From positions 903,611 through 967,610 of the forward strand of contig NZ_NSKH01000023.1 of the NCBI RefSeq assembly GCF_003144095.1: a stretch of DNA of 64,000 nt, given 5' to 3'. The notes beneath the pieces are model-generated. The model saw nothing but the letters and a program-made list of their open reading frames with translations, searched no databases and was not told the origin of the DNA. The position numbers and the translations under genes are program-made. This DNA comes from Streptomyces sp. ICBB 8177 (GTDB lineage: Bacteria; Actinomycetota; Actinomycetes; Streptomycetales; Streptomycetaceae). Below, piece by piece: positions 1-8,314 of this stretch. Position 1 is the first letter of the stretch. Every line of letters starts with the position of its first letter.

Positions 1-50
1 GGCCTTTCCTGTGGACGGTGTGGGTCCACGATGTGTCGTCGCGGTAAAGT

Positions 51-82
51 CAGTGAACAGTTGGGATGACACTTGTTCACTG
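51..82. promoter_or_regulatory. Dyad operator upstream of the TetR/FabR-like gene
   Basis: A perfect inverted repeat has arms CAGTGAACA (51-59) and TGTTCACTG (74-82) separated by 14 bases. A third related half-site, CTGTTTACTG, lies at 131-140 next to the start codon of the regulator. FabR/DesT-type TetR proteins bind similar TGAACA/TGTTCA dyads, so autoregulation and control of a divergent gene beyond the left edge are likely. This is inferred from sequence only. Confidence 0.6.
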
Positions 83-146
83 ACACTCCTACCTTACCCC
101 GCCCGCCCCCTCGCCAAAGTCGGCGAACGACTGTTTACTGGATGAC

Positions 147-806
147 GTGAGTCACATCCTTGGGGCCCGCCAGGCCCAGAAGCTCCGCACGCGTCAGGCA
201 CTGCTCGACGCGGGGCTGCGTCTGCTCGAACACCAGAGCCTCAGCAGCCTCGGCCTGCGCGAGATCACCCGCGAGGTCGGCGTCGCCCCCGCGGGCTTCT
301 ACCGGCACTTCCGCGACATGAGCGACCTGGGCGTCGCCCTGGTCGAGGAGTCGTTCGGCTCACTGCGCGCCATGGTCCGCGTCATCCGCGACGGCCGCGC
401 CAGGTCCGACGAGGTCATAGACAGCACGGTCGACGTCATCGCCGCCTACGTACGCGACCACCGCGCGCACTTCCGCTTCATCGCCCGCGAGCGCAACGGG
501 GGAGTGCGCGAGGTGCGCGACGCCATCGCCGGTGAACTCGCCCTGTTCGCGGAGGAGTTGGCGAGCGATCTGGCCGAGCAACCGGAGTCGGCCGGGTGGA
601 GCCCCGAGGATGTCAGGATGCTGGCCGACCTGTATGTCGACCACATGGTGATGACGGCGACCGCCTTCCTCGACGTACCCGCCGCGCCCTCCCCGGAGGC
701 CACCGCCGCGGAGCAGGCCATCGCGCGCAGGGCGCGCCGCCAGATGCGCCTGATCCACCTGGGCCGCAGCCACTGGCTCGACGATGGCCCGGGCGGGGCG
801 GACTGA
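147..806 (+). CDS. TetR-family regulator, FabR-like
   Basis: This 219-residue DNA-binding regulator starts at GTG. Residues about 12-60 form a TetR helix-turn-helix: a basic RQAQKLRTRQALLDAGL lead-in, then SLGLREITREVGVAPAGFYRHF. The pattern 'apaGFYRHFRDmsdLGvaLVEES' and the overall length match E. coli FabR, which represses unsaturated fatty acid genes, rather than generic TetR drug regulators. A dyad with related half-sites lies immediately upstream. FabR-like genes in actinomycetes often face a desaturase/ferredoxin reductase gene. Any such partner would be outside the window. Ligand and targets are inferred; the family assignment is firm. Confidence 0.85.
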   Translation: MSHILGARQAQKLRTRQALLDAGLRLLEHQSLSSLGLREITREVGVAPAGFYRHFRDMSDLGVALVEESFGSLRAMVRVIRDGRARSDEVIDSTVDVIAAYVRDHRAHFRFIARERNGGVREVRDAIAGELALFAEELASDLAEQPESAGWSPEDVRMLADLYVDHMVMTATAFLDVPAAPSPEATAAEQAIARRARRQMRLIHLGRSHWLDDGPGGAD

Positions 807-974
807 GGGGCGGTCCGCCGTAGAGCCCGCGCATCCGGCGCAGCCGCGCGCCCCTTATCGGGCGCATATCGACCCGCACCACGCGTGTCCCGCCCGCGCC
901 CGGGCACCAGCCAAGGAAGAAAGGTACCGAGGCCGGAAGGCGACCTGCCGGCCCGGGAGCGTGGGAGGTGGGCG

Positions 975-2519
975 ATGGCGACGCCAGGCGACGTGCGCGG
1001 CGGGCACGACGACGACCGGCGCGGCAGGGGAACGGGACGTGCGGGCGCGGGAGGCGGTGGCGCCGCGAGCGGTCCGGCCGTCAGGACCTCGGTCCCGGCC
1101 CGGCTCGACCGGCTCCCGTGGTCGCGCTGGCACTGGATGATCGTCATCGGCCTCGGCACGGTGTGGATCCTCGACGGCCTCGAAGTCACCGTCGTCGGCA
1201 ACATCGCCTCCCGCCTGTCCCAGCCCGGCAGCGGCCTGCACGTCTCCAGCGCCCAGGTCACCGGGCTCGCCGCCGCGCTCTACGTGGCCGGCGCCTGCGT
1301 GGGGGCGCTCTTCTTCGGCTGGCTCACCGACCGGCGCGGACGCAAGAAGCTCTTCCTGATCACCCTCGCCGTCTACCTCGCCGCGACCGCGCTGACCGCG
1401 CTGTCGACCCAGCCGTGGTGGTTCTTCACCTTCCGGTTCCTCACCGGTTTCGGCATCGGCGGAGAGTACGCGGCGATCAACTCCGCCATCGACGAGCTGA
1501 TCCCGTCCAGGCACCGCGGCCGGGTGGACCTCATCATCAACGGCAGCTTCTGGGTGGGCGCCGTCGGCGGCTCGCTGCTGTCCATCCTCATGCTCAACAC
1601 GAACTACTTCCCGGCCAACGTCGGCTGGCGGCTCACCTTCGCGCTAGGCGTGGTCCTCGGCCTGGTCATCCTGCTGGTGCGGCGCAACGTGCCGGAGTCG
1701 CCGCGCTGGATGTTCATCCACGGCCGCGGCGACGAGGCCGAGCGACTGGTGTCCTCCATCGAGGAACGCATCAGCGAGGAGACCGGCCGCCAACTGGAGC
1801 CGGTGGACCGCGAGATCACCATCCACCAGCGCGAGAGCGTCGGCTTCGGCGAGATCGCGCGCACCGTCTTCCGCGACTACCCCCGCCGCGCCGTGCTCGG
1901 CCTGGCCCTCTTCATCGGCCAGGCGTTCCTCTACAACGCGATCACCTTCGGCTTCGGCTCGATCCTCAACAAGTTCTACGGCACGCCTTCCGACCACACC
2001 GGCTACTACTTCGCCGTGATCGCGGTCGGCAACTTCCTGGGGCCGCTGCTGCTCGGCGGCCTCTTCGACACCGTGGGCCGCCGGCCGATGATCGCGGGGA
2101 CCTACATCGGCAGCGGTGTGCTGCTGTTCGTCACCGCGTGGCTCTTCGGCGGCGGACACCTCAACGCCGCGACACTGACGGGGTGTTGGTGCGCCGTACT
2201 GTTCTTCGCGTCGGCCGGCGCGAGCAGCGCGTACCTGACGGTCAGTGAGATCTTCCCCATGGAGACCCGGGCCATGGCGATCGCCTTCTTCTACGCGGTC
2301 GGCACCGCCGCGGGCGGCATCAGCGGCCCCCTGCTCTTCTCCGACCTGACCAGCACCGGAGTGGTCTCCGACACGGTGAACGCGTTCCGCATCGGCGCGG
2401 CGCTGATGACGCTCGCCGGGGTCGTCGCGGCGTTCCTGGCGGTGAAGGCGGAACGCCGCTCCCTGGAGGACATCGCGACCCCGCTGTCGGCCGTGGGGCA
2501 CGCCACGACCCGAGCCTGA
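975..2519 (+). CDS. MFS transporter, sugar/metabolite porter type
   Basis: This predicted inner-membrane transporter has 514 residues. I chose ATG at 975 because GGAGGTGGG lies 6-13 bases upstream. An in-frame upstream start at 885 has no comparable site. After a hydrophilic Gly/Arg-rich leader of about 55 residues there are about 12 hydrophobic segments. The loop between segments 2 and 3 carries GWLTDRRGRKK, the MFS signature G-x3-D-x2-GRR/K, and the second half repeats it as GGLFDTVGRRP. PESPRW after segment 6 is typical of the sugar-porter branch (PESPR). The substrate cannot be read from sequence. The gene is convergent with the GH18 gene with a gap of only about 20 bases and no clear terminator. 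Confidence 0.85.
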   Translation: MATPGDVRGGHDDDRRGRGTGRAGAGGGGAASGPAVRTSVPARLDRLPWSRWHWMIVIGLGTVWILDGLEVTVVGNIASRLSQPGSGLHVSSAQVTGLAAALYVAGACVGALFFGWLTDRRGRKKLFLITLAVYLAATALTALSTQPWWFFTFRFLTGFGIGGEYAAINSAIDELIPSRHRGRVDLIINGSFWVGAVGGSLLSILMLNTNYFPANVGWRLTFALGVVLGLVILLVRRNVPESPRWMFIHGRGDEAERLVSSIEERISEETGRQLEPVDREITIHQRESVGFGEIARTVFRDYPRRAVLGLALFIGQAFLYNAITFGFGSILNKFYGTPSDHTGYYFAVIAVGNFLGPLLLGGLFDTVGRRPMIAGTYIGSGVLLFVTAWLFGGGHLNAATLTGCWCAVLFFASAGASSAYLTVSEIFPMETRAMAIAFFYAVGTAAGGISGPLLFSDLTSTGVVSDTVNAFRIGAALMTLAGVVAAFLAVKAERRSLEDIATPLSAVGHATTRA

Positions 2520-2541
2520 CACGGCCGCGCCTGACGGCTCC

Positions 2542-3594
2542 TCACAGGCCCGACCCGACCAGCACCTTGGTGAAGTCCCAGTCCCGCTGGGCGACCCCGG
2601 AGCACGTGTCGTCCGTACGGTAGGCGCCCGGGCACGGGCGGTCGCGGTTGACCGACCAGAACGTCAGCCGGGCCAGCCGGTGCCGTGCCGCGTACGCCGC
2701 GACGGTGCGGAAGTCCGCCTGGGTGATCGCCTCGCCGTCGCCGGTGACGCCGTTCTCCGAGGAGATGCCCATGTGGTGGTACGCGTCGGCCGCGTCGTAG
2801 CCGTAGGCGGAGCGCAGGACGCGGGCCAGCCCCTCGGCCGCCCGGACCGTCGCGGCCCCCATGTCGTGCTCCGCGCCGCCGAAGTCGAACGGCATGATCG
2901 ACCAGCCGTCCGGCCGCAGCCCCGAGGCCGCCGCCCGGTCGACCAGGGTCGCGTCGGGACCGTCGCCCCCGCTGGGGAAGGTCACGTACTCCACGAGCCC
3001 CGGGTCCGCCGCCTTGACCGACTTGAGGGCCTCCACCACCTTGCGCCGCACCCCGGCGTCCGCGTAGGGGGCGCCCTCGATGTCGACGTCGATCGCCCGC
3101 AGCCCGTAGGCGTCGATGACCCGGCGGTACGCGGCGGCCAGCGCGGCGGCGTCCGGGCACTCGGTCTCCAGGTACGGCCCGCGCCCGCCGCCGAACGACG
3201 CGATGACGTCACCGCCCGCCGCCCGTACGGTGTCCACCGTTGCCTGGTCGGCGCCCCCGGTCAGCGGACGGGTGCCGTCCCACCGGGGATCACACCCGCC
3301 CCCGTCCAGCACGAACGCCATGCTGAACCACCGCACCCCGGTCGCCCGCATCACGGCCACCGGATCCGGCGGGTCGCCCCAGCCGTTGTAGAAGTACGGA
3401 GCCACGGCCATCCCCGGCGAGCCGGCCACCCCTGCCGCCGCACCCGTGCCGCGGGCGGTCGCCGACGCGGGCGGGACGGCCGTGGCGGCGAGCGCGGCGC
3501 AGGCGAGCGCGGAGCCGAGGGCGAGCGCGGCGGGGCGGAGGCGCAAGGGGCTCGCGGCGCGGTGGGAACCGACCGGTGGATCCTGAGAGGGCAT
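2542..3594 (-). CDS. Secreted GH18 chitinase-like protein
   Basis: This exported protein of 350 residues has an N-terminal signal region (basic RLRP, hydrophobic 22-42, cleavage near ASA). ATG at 3594 is preferred over GTG at 3597 because GAGGAG lies six bases before it. The TIM-barrel landmarks of family 18 are present: SFGGG at about 133-137 (SxGG motif), AIDVDIEG at about 167-174 in place of DGxDxDxE, MPFDF at about 234-238, and a late FWSVNRDRPC. The glutamate acting as acid/base is kept, while the first Asp of the usual DxxDxDxE is missing. The family is clear. Chitin as substrate is likely but not certain, since similar actinobacterial proteins also act as lectins or endo-glucosaminidases. 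Confidence 0.8.
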   Translation of the reverse strand: MPSQDPPVGSHRAASPLRLRPAALALGSALACAALAATAVPPASATARGTGAAAGVAGSPGMAVAPYFYNGWGDPPDPVAVMRATGVRWFSMAFVLDGGGCDPRWDGTRPLTGGADQATVDTVRAAGGDVIASFGGGRGPYLETECPDAAALAAAYRRVIDAYGLRAIDVDIEGAPYADAGVRRKVVEALKSVKAADPGLVEYVTFPSGGDGPDATLVDRAAASGLRPDGWSIMPFDFGGAEHDMGAATVRAAEGLARVLRSAYGYDAADAYHHMGISSENGVTGDGEAITQADFRTVAAYAARHRLARLTFWSVNRDRPCPGAYRTDDTCSGVAQRDWDFTKVLVGSGL

Positions 3595-3848
3595 CACGTA
3601 CTCCTCGACGGCACGGAGATGACGTGATCAGGATGCGGGCGCTCGGCGGTCCATCGGTGCATATGCCGCAGATGTGCCGTGTGTGTCGCCCTTCCCGGCG
3701 CCGGTGCGCGGGTCCCGCGCCTGGCGGGTCAGCCGGCCGCCGGGGACGGCGATGGGCGGCCAGGGGCAGAGCGGTTGGACGGTGCCGCCGAGCCGTGCGC
3801 GTCCCGGGCGGGTCACCGTGGCGAGCGCGTCCAGTCGGGTGTCGTGTG

Positions 3849-4811
3849 CTACGCGGGCGGCTCGGGCCGCGCCGGCTGCGGACGGGCCGTGGCCAGGGCG
3901 TCCAGCGCCAGGGCCAACGCCCCGCGCAGCGCCGAGTCCTGGACGTAGCGGGCCGGGACCAGGTCAGGCGGGAAGGGGACGGACTCCTTCAGGCGGCGCT
4001 CCAGCGCGGGGAGCACCCGTTCGGCGGACGCCATCATGCCGCCGCCCACCGCGATGCGGGCAGGGTCGACGGTGATCGCCAAGTTGGCCACGTGGACGGC
4101 GAGTTGGTCGAGGGCGTCGGCCACCAACGTCCGCGCCCGCGCGTCCCCCGACGCGAACAGGCTTGCGGCCGTGGCCGGTTCGCCCAGCATCGCCGACCCC
4201 CTGCGCGCCAGGCCGATGCCCGAGGCGTACTCCTCCAAGGGCGCACGCCCTGATGCCACGCCGGCCGTCTCGGAGGCGTCGCGCAGCAGGTAGCCGATCT
4301 CGCCGGCCGCGCCGTTCGCCCCGTCCAGCACGCGCCCGCCCACGACGAGGGCCGCGCCGATGCCGGTGCCCAGGCTGAGGAAGATCCCGGGATCGGCGTC
4401 CCGCAACGCGCCCCACCGCGCCTCCGCCAAACCGCCCGCCTTCACGTCGTTGGCGCAGGCCACCACCTCCAACCCAAGTTCCTCACAGGTGAGTTGACGT
4501 AGCCGCAGGTCCTCCCAGCCCGGGACGTTCGGTGCGAACGGGATGCGGTCCTCGTGCACCACGCCCGGACTCACCGCGCCCGCGGCCAGGCATTGGCCGC
4601 CCGTCGTCTCCAGTGCCTCGCGCGTCTCGCGGGCGGCACGCAGTGCGCGTTCCACCGCCTGGGCGGCGCCGTCCGCGGCGAGGGTGTCGAGCCGCAGCGA
4701 CCGCAGCACCCGGCCTGTGCGGTCCGCCGCGGCGATCGCGATCTTCGTCCCGCCGAAGTCGATCCCCAGCACGAAGTCGCGCTCCCCGGCACGCCGCCTT
4801 CCCTCGCTCAT
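3849..4811 (-). CDS. ROK-family sugar kinase lacking the usual zinc motif
   Basis: This 320-residue cytoplasmic kinase is predicted to phosphorylate a hexose or amino sugar with ATP. The N-terminal phosphate-binding DFGGTK motif begins at about residue 16. The central ROK signature reads SLGTGIGAALVVGGRVLDGANGAAGEIGY. The Cys-rich CxCGxxGCxE zinc site that normally follows is absent; the sequence runs directly to APLEEYASG. The ATG overlaps the stop of the upstream permease gene (ATGA, 4808-4811), so the two are translationally coupled. That coupling suggests the kinase acts on the permease substrate or a breakdown product. Alternative: a non-catalytic ROK protein, although the acidic active-site region (CANDVKAGG) is intact. 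Confidence 0.85.
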   Translation of the reverse strand: MSEGRRRAGERDFVLGIDFGGTKIAIAAADRTGRVLRSLRLDTLAADGAAQAVERALRAARETREALETTGGQCLAAGAVSPGVVHEDRIPFAPNVPGWEDLRLRQLTCEELGLEVVACANDVKAGGLAEARWGALRDADPGIFLSLGTGIGAALVVGGRVLDGANGAAGEIGYLLRDASETAGVASGRAPLEEYASGIGLARRGSAMLGEPATAASLFASGDARARTLVADALDQLAVHVANLAITVDPARIAVGGGMMASAERVLPALERRLKESVPFPPDLVPARYVQDSALRGALALALDALATARPQPARPEPPA

Positions 4812-6316
4812 GCCGTGGGCTCGCCATCGCCGGTGGGTTCGTCGTCGAGGCCCTCGGCCACCTTCAGGAAGTCCTCGCGGATGTCCTTCGGGCCGAACGG
4901 CCAGGTGTGTTCGCGTCGCGCCCAGACCAGGAAGGCGATCACGCCTAGCGCCACCCAGCCGAGCGACCACTCGATGGGATGCAGACCGGGGTTGTTCTTG
5001 TCGGCGAAGACGTAGACCGTCAGCCAGCCCACCAGCGCGACGACGCTGGGCAGCGGATACAGCCACATCTTGTACGGCCGTGCCAGGTTCGGCTGCCTGC
5101 GCCGCAGCACCGTCACCGCGGCGATCTGCGCGAAGGCCTGCACGATCACCATCACCGTCGTCAGCAACGTGATCAGCACGGTCAGCGGCGGGGTCTTCGC
5201 CGACGTGCCCACGTGGCGGCTGAAGTAGAACGCCCCAGCGGTGATCACCCCCATCGCCAGCAGACTCAGCGTCGGGAAGCGGTGCTTGGGGTGCAGTCTG
5301 CCGAACTGCCGGAAGAAGACCTTGTCGCGCGCCGCGTCGTACGGCACCCGCGAGCCGCCGAGCAGCCCGGCGAACACCGAGGTGAAGGCGGTGACCAGGA
5401 TGAGCACGGTGATGACGTTGGCGGTGCCCTTGCCCCACGCCCTCTGCAGGACGACCGCCGCCACCGACTGCGAGGCCGGGTTGTTCGGGTCGATCATGTC
5501 CTTCCAGCTGACGACGCCCAGCACACCGATCTGCATCAGCAGGTAGATGCCCATCACACCGAAGATCGCGTAGATGATGGAGCGCGGCAGTACCCGGCCG
5601 GGGTTCTTGATCTCGGCGCCCATGTACGCGGTGGTGTTGTACCCGAGGTAGTCGTAGATGCCGATGGTCAGCCCGCTGGCGAAGCCCAGCCAGAACTTGG
5701 TGGTGCCCAGTGCGAAGGCGTGCGGCGGGTAGCTGAACGCGTCGCTCGCGTGGAAGTGGGTGAACGCCGCGACGATCACCGACGCCACGCTGACGATCAT
5801 CACGATCCACAGCATCGACGCGAGCTTGCCGATCGACTCGATGCGCCGCCACAGCAGCAGCACCACCGCGACGCACATCGCGAGCCCCACCAGGTCGCCC
5901 TGGCCCTTGGTCATCGACGGCCACAGATACGTCAGGTACTGCACGAATCCGGCCACGCCGGTCGACATGATCAACGGGATGAAGAGCATCGCGGTCCAGG
6001 TGAACAGGAACGGCATCAGCCGCCCGGTGCGGTACTGGAACGCCTCGCGCAGATAGATGTAGGAGCCTCCGGCGCCCGGCAGCGAGGCGCCGAGCTCCGC
6101 CCAGATCAGGCCGTCCGCCAGGGCGAGCACCGCCCCCGCGATCCAGCCGACGACGGCCTGCGGACCGCCGAAGGCCAGCACCATCGCGGGGATGGTGATG
6201 AACGGCCCGATGCCCACCATCTGGCTCATGTTGATCGCACTCGCCTGGAACTGGCCGATCCGCCGGACGAAGCCGCCGTCCGTCGTCGCGGGTGCGTGGT
6301 GATCGGTGGCCGCCAT
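4808..6316 (-). CDS. APC-superfamily permease
   Basis: This membrane transporter of 502 residues with about 12 hydrophobic segments belongs to the amino acid/polyamine/organocation superfamily. The first helix carries MSQMVGIGPFITIP, the APC substrate-binding unwound helix (consensus GIG). ATG at 6316 is chosen because AGGAGG sits at 6325-6330. The in-frame ATG at 6325 would overlap that ribosome-binding site. The charged C-terminal tail (RREHTWPFGPKDIREDFLK) is cytoplasmic. Its stop overlaps the start of the ROK kinase gene. Pairing an APC permease with a ROK kinase is unusual and leaves open whether the substrate is an amino acid, an amino sugar or something else. Confidence 0.88.
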   Translation of the reverse strand: MAATDHHAPATTDGGFVRRIGQFQASAINMSQMVGIGPFITIPAMVLAFGGPQAVVGWIAGAVLALADGLIWAELGASLPGAGGSYIYLREAFQYRTGRLMPFLFTWTAMLFIPLIMSTGVAGFVQYLTYLWPSMTKGQGDLVGLAMCVAVVLLLWRRIESIGKLASMLWIVMIVSVASVIVAAFTHFHASDAFSYPPHAFALGTTKFWLGFASGLTIGIYDYLGYNTTAYMGAEIKNPGRVLPRSIIYAIFGVMGIYLLMQIGVLGVVSWKDMIDPNNPASQSVAAVVLQRAWGKGTANVITVLILVTAFTSVFAGLLGGSRVPYDAARDKVFFRQFGRLHPKHRFPTLSLLAMGVITAGAFYFSRHVGTSAKTPPLTVLITLLTTVMVIVQAFAQIAAVTVLRRRQPNLARPYKMWLYPLPSVVALVGWLTVYVFADKNNPGLHPIEWSLGWVALGVIAFLVWARREHTWPFGPKDIREDFLKVAEGLDDEPTGDGEPTA

Positions 6317-6347
6317 CGAGCCCACCTCCTGTGGCTGAAAGTAGCCC

Positions 6348-6378
6348 GTTAAGGAACTATCAAGTTAGTCTCCTTAAC
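6348..6378. promoter_or_regulatory. Palindromic operator GTTAAGGA-N15-TCCTTAAC
   Basis: Perfect 8-base arms lie at 6348-6355 and 6371-6378. They straddle the predicted -10 box of the permease promoter, the usual place for a repressor. The divergent gene encodes a ROK-type repressor, the obvious candidate to bind here. The dyad is seen directly; the pairing is inferred. Confidence 0.65.
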
Positions 6379-6391
6379 AAATAGAGGTCAA
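6362..6391 (-). promoter_or_regulatory. Promoter of the permease-kinase operon
   Basis: Read on the minus strand, TTGACC (6391-6386) and TAACTT (6367-6362) are separated by 18 bases, a good vegetative sigma-factor promoter. It lies about 45 bases upstream of the permease ATG, and the dyad at 6348-6378 covers its -10 region. Confidence 0.6.
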
Positions 6392-6534
6392 GGGGTGGTG
6401 GGAAACCCCCGCGGGGTGGCCGGGAACCACACCGGCCGGACCGCGTCCCGGGCCGCCCGTCTCGTAGGCTGACCACTGACAACGGTGAGGCAGCCGTGAC
6501 CGGCCTCCGGCAGGCTTGAGCAGGGGGAACGATC

Positions 6535-7833
6535 CTGAACGCGGACACCACCGGCGCGGACACGCCGGATCGCGGCCCGGGCGCGCGGGTCGAGTCACCG
6601 GGGACGCGAGCGGAGCCCGGCGCAGGGACCGAGCCGGGCGCACGGCCCTGGAACCGGGGCGTCCTGCGCAGCTTCAACGAACGCGTCCTGCTGGACGCGC
6701 TGCGCGCCGCGGGCACCACCTCCCGCGCCGAGCTGGCGCGCACCACGGGCCTGTCCAAGCCCACCGTCTCCGCGGCGCTGGCCAACCTGGAGCGCGCCGG
6801 CCTGGTCAGGCAGACCGGGGAGATGACCAGGGGGCTGGGGCGCGGCCGGGCCGCCGTCCTGTACGAGGCCGACCCCGCCGCCGGCCACGTCATCGGCATC
6901 GACGTGGGCCGCGGCTGGCTGCGGGCCGCCGCCGCCGATCTCGACGGCTGCGTCGTCGGCCGCCGCGACGCGCCGAACACCGCCCGCACGGCGGGTGCCA
7001 TGGTCCACGCCGCCGCGGAACTCGCCCGCGCCGTCGCCGCCGAGGCCGGGCTCGACTGGTCGCGGGTCGTGCACACCGTCGTGGGCAGCCCCGGCGTCAC
7101 CGACCCCGGCTCGCACCGGGTGCGGTACGCGGTCAATCTGCCCGGTTGGGGCCGCAGCGACCTGTTCGACCGGCTCCGCGCCGAACTCGGCACCGGCCTG
7201 GACGTCGTCAACGACGCCAACCTCGCGGCGCTCGGCGAGTACGCGGTCGGCGCGGGGCAGGGCTCGCGGCTCTTCGCGTACCTGTGGATCGGCACCGGCC
7301 TTGGCGCCGGTCTCGTCGCGGACGGCAAGGTCTTCCGGGGCGGGCACGGGGCGGCCGGTGAGATCGGCTACCTGCCGATGTTCCCGCTGCCGGTCGACGG
7401 GGAGCCGCCCGCGCCGGGCTCTGCGCGGGGCGGGCCGCTGGAGGGGGCGGTGTCGGCCGACGCGGTGGTGCGGCTGGCGCACGCGATGGGCATGCGGGCG
7501 GACCGGGTCGTGACGGCGAAGGACGTCTTCGCGGCGGCCCGCGCGGGGGACGCGACCGCGGCCCGGGTCGTCGATCACGAGGCGGCCCGGCTGGCGCACG
7601 CGGTCGCCGCCCTCGCGGCGGTGGTGGACCCCGAACTCGTGGTCATCGGCGGGGCGGTGGGACGCAACGGGGACCTTTTGCTGGCCCCGATCCGGACCCA
7701 CCTGCGCGATCTGACGCCCCTGCGGCCCCGGGTCGTGGCCTCCGCGCTCGGGGACGACGCGGTCCTGCTCGGCGCGATCGCCACGGCGGCGGAGACGGCT
7801 CGCGACCACGTCTTCGCCACGCGGGAGGGGTGA
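6535..7833 (+). CDS. ROK-family transcriptional repressor with a probable CTG start
   Basis: This 432-residue regulator combines a winged helix-turn-helix with a ROK sugar-binding domain. The DNA-binding part (about residues 48-95) reads LLDALRAAGTTSRAELARTTGLSKPTVSAALANL. The ROK domain follows with VIGIDVGRGWLRAA and WIGTGLGAGLVADGKVF..HGAAGEIGYLP. No ATG, GTG or TTG occurs in frame between the stop at 6517 and the helix-turn-helix. The best start is CTG at 6535, six bases after GGGGGA. Starting at the first in-frame ATG (6823) would delete the whole DNA-binding domain. The protein lacks the ROK zinc motif. It is divergent from the permease-kinase operon and likely represses it through the dyad at 6348-6378, with a sugar as inducer. 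Confidence 0.8.
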   Translation: MNADTTGADTPDRGPGARVESPGTRAEPGAGTEPGARPWNRGVLRSFNERVLLDALRAAGTTSRAELARTTGLSKPTVSAALANLERAGLVRQTGEMTRGLGRGRAAVLYEADPAAGHVIGIDVGRGWLRAAAADLDGCVVGRRDAPNTARTAGAMVHAAAELARAVAAEAGLDWSRVVHTVVGSPGVTDPGSHRVRYAVNLPGWGRSDLFDRLRAELGTGLDVVNDANLAALGEYAVGAGQGSRLFAYLWIGTGLGAGLVADGKVFRGGHGAAGEIGYLPMFPLPVDGEPPAPGSARGGPLEGAVSADAVVRLAHAMGMRADRVVTAKDVFAAARAGDATAARVVDHEAARLAHAVAALAAVVDPELVVIGGAVGRNGDLLLAPIRTHLRDLTPLRPRVVASALGDDAVLLGAIATAAETARDHVFATREG

Positions 7834-7860
7834 CGGGGCTTTTCGCCGGGGGTCGGGGGC

Positions 7861-7989
7861 GGGGCGGGGCGGTTCCTCCGTGGACCGTATATTTACGAGC
7901 CCCCAACCGGAACGCGTGCGCCCTCTTGCCGGAGACGTCAGGGGGCTCACAAATATGCGACAGCGTCCACGGAGCAACCGCCCCGCCCC
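7861..7989 (+). repeat. Long imperfect hairpin repeat, copy 1
   Basis: The ends pair as GGGGC + GGGGCGGTT-c-CTCCGTGGA (7861-7884) against TCCACGGAG-c-AACCGCCCC + GCCCC (7966-7989). Inner arms containing ATATTTACGAGCCCCC and GGGGGCTCACAAATAT continue the stem with a small bulge, leaving a loop of about 36 bases. An inverted, diverged copy lies at 8315-8453. The short AT-rich core inside such a GC-rich stem is distinctive. Confidence 0.75.
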
Positions 7990-8127
7990 ACCCCCTCCTG
8001 CCGTCCCCCACCTGCACCTGGACCGGAGCCATCGACGTTGCTCCCGGTGGTGCGGTCGCCATGGCCGTCGCCGGTTCCATCGGCCGCGGAGGCGTGAACC
8101 GCACCCGCTCAACCAGGAGGGTGCCAG

Positions 8128-8271
8128 TTGCTCGGGCTTCCGTCCCTTCGGCGATGGCCTGGTCGACGGCGACCGGCATGGTGGCGAACGCGCGCGCATC
8201 TGGTCGTGGCAGAGCTGGAGTTGATCGGGCACCTGGCCGCCCGGAGGCATGTGGACGGGTGGACGGATTGA
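8128..8271 (+). CDS. Possible 47-residue protein inside the hairpin-bounded unit
   Basis: A short frame begins at TTG 8128, seven bases after AGGAGGG (8115-8121), and ends at TGA 8269-8271. The product is Arg/Trp-rich at the start and ends AHLVVAELELIGHLAARRHVDGWTD, a plausible amphipathic helix. I recognise no family. It is the only frame in the 0.33-kb core with a good ribosome-binding site. It could equally be chance or the tail of a decayed gene, so confidence is low. Confidence 0.25.
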   Translation: MLGLPSLRRWPGRRRPAWWRTRAHLVVAELELIGHLAARRHVDGWTD

Positions 8272-8314
8272 GGCGGGGAAGCCCCCGCCGACGCCCGTGC
8301 GGGGGACGGCGGAA

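Noticed and set aside
446-1261. Long open frames on the minus strand opposite the TetR and MFS genes
   Set aside because: They are antisense to clear coding sequence, are Arg/Pro-rich, have no domain and follow the codon-position GC bias of the plus-strand genes.
6535-7833. Second sugar kinase of the ROK family
   Set aside because: The region between CTG 6535 and ATG 6823 encodes a clear winged helix in frame, so the gene is a repressor, not a kinase.
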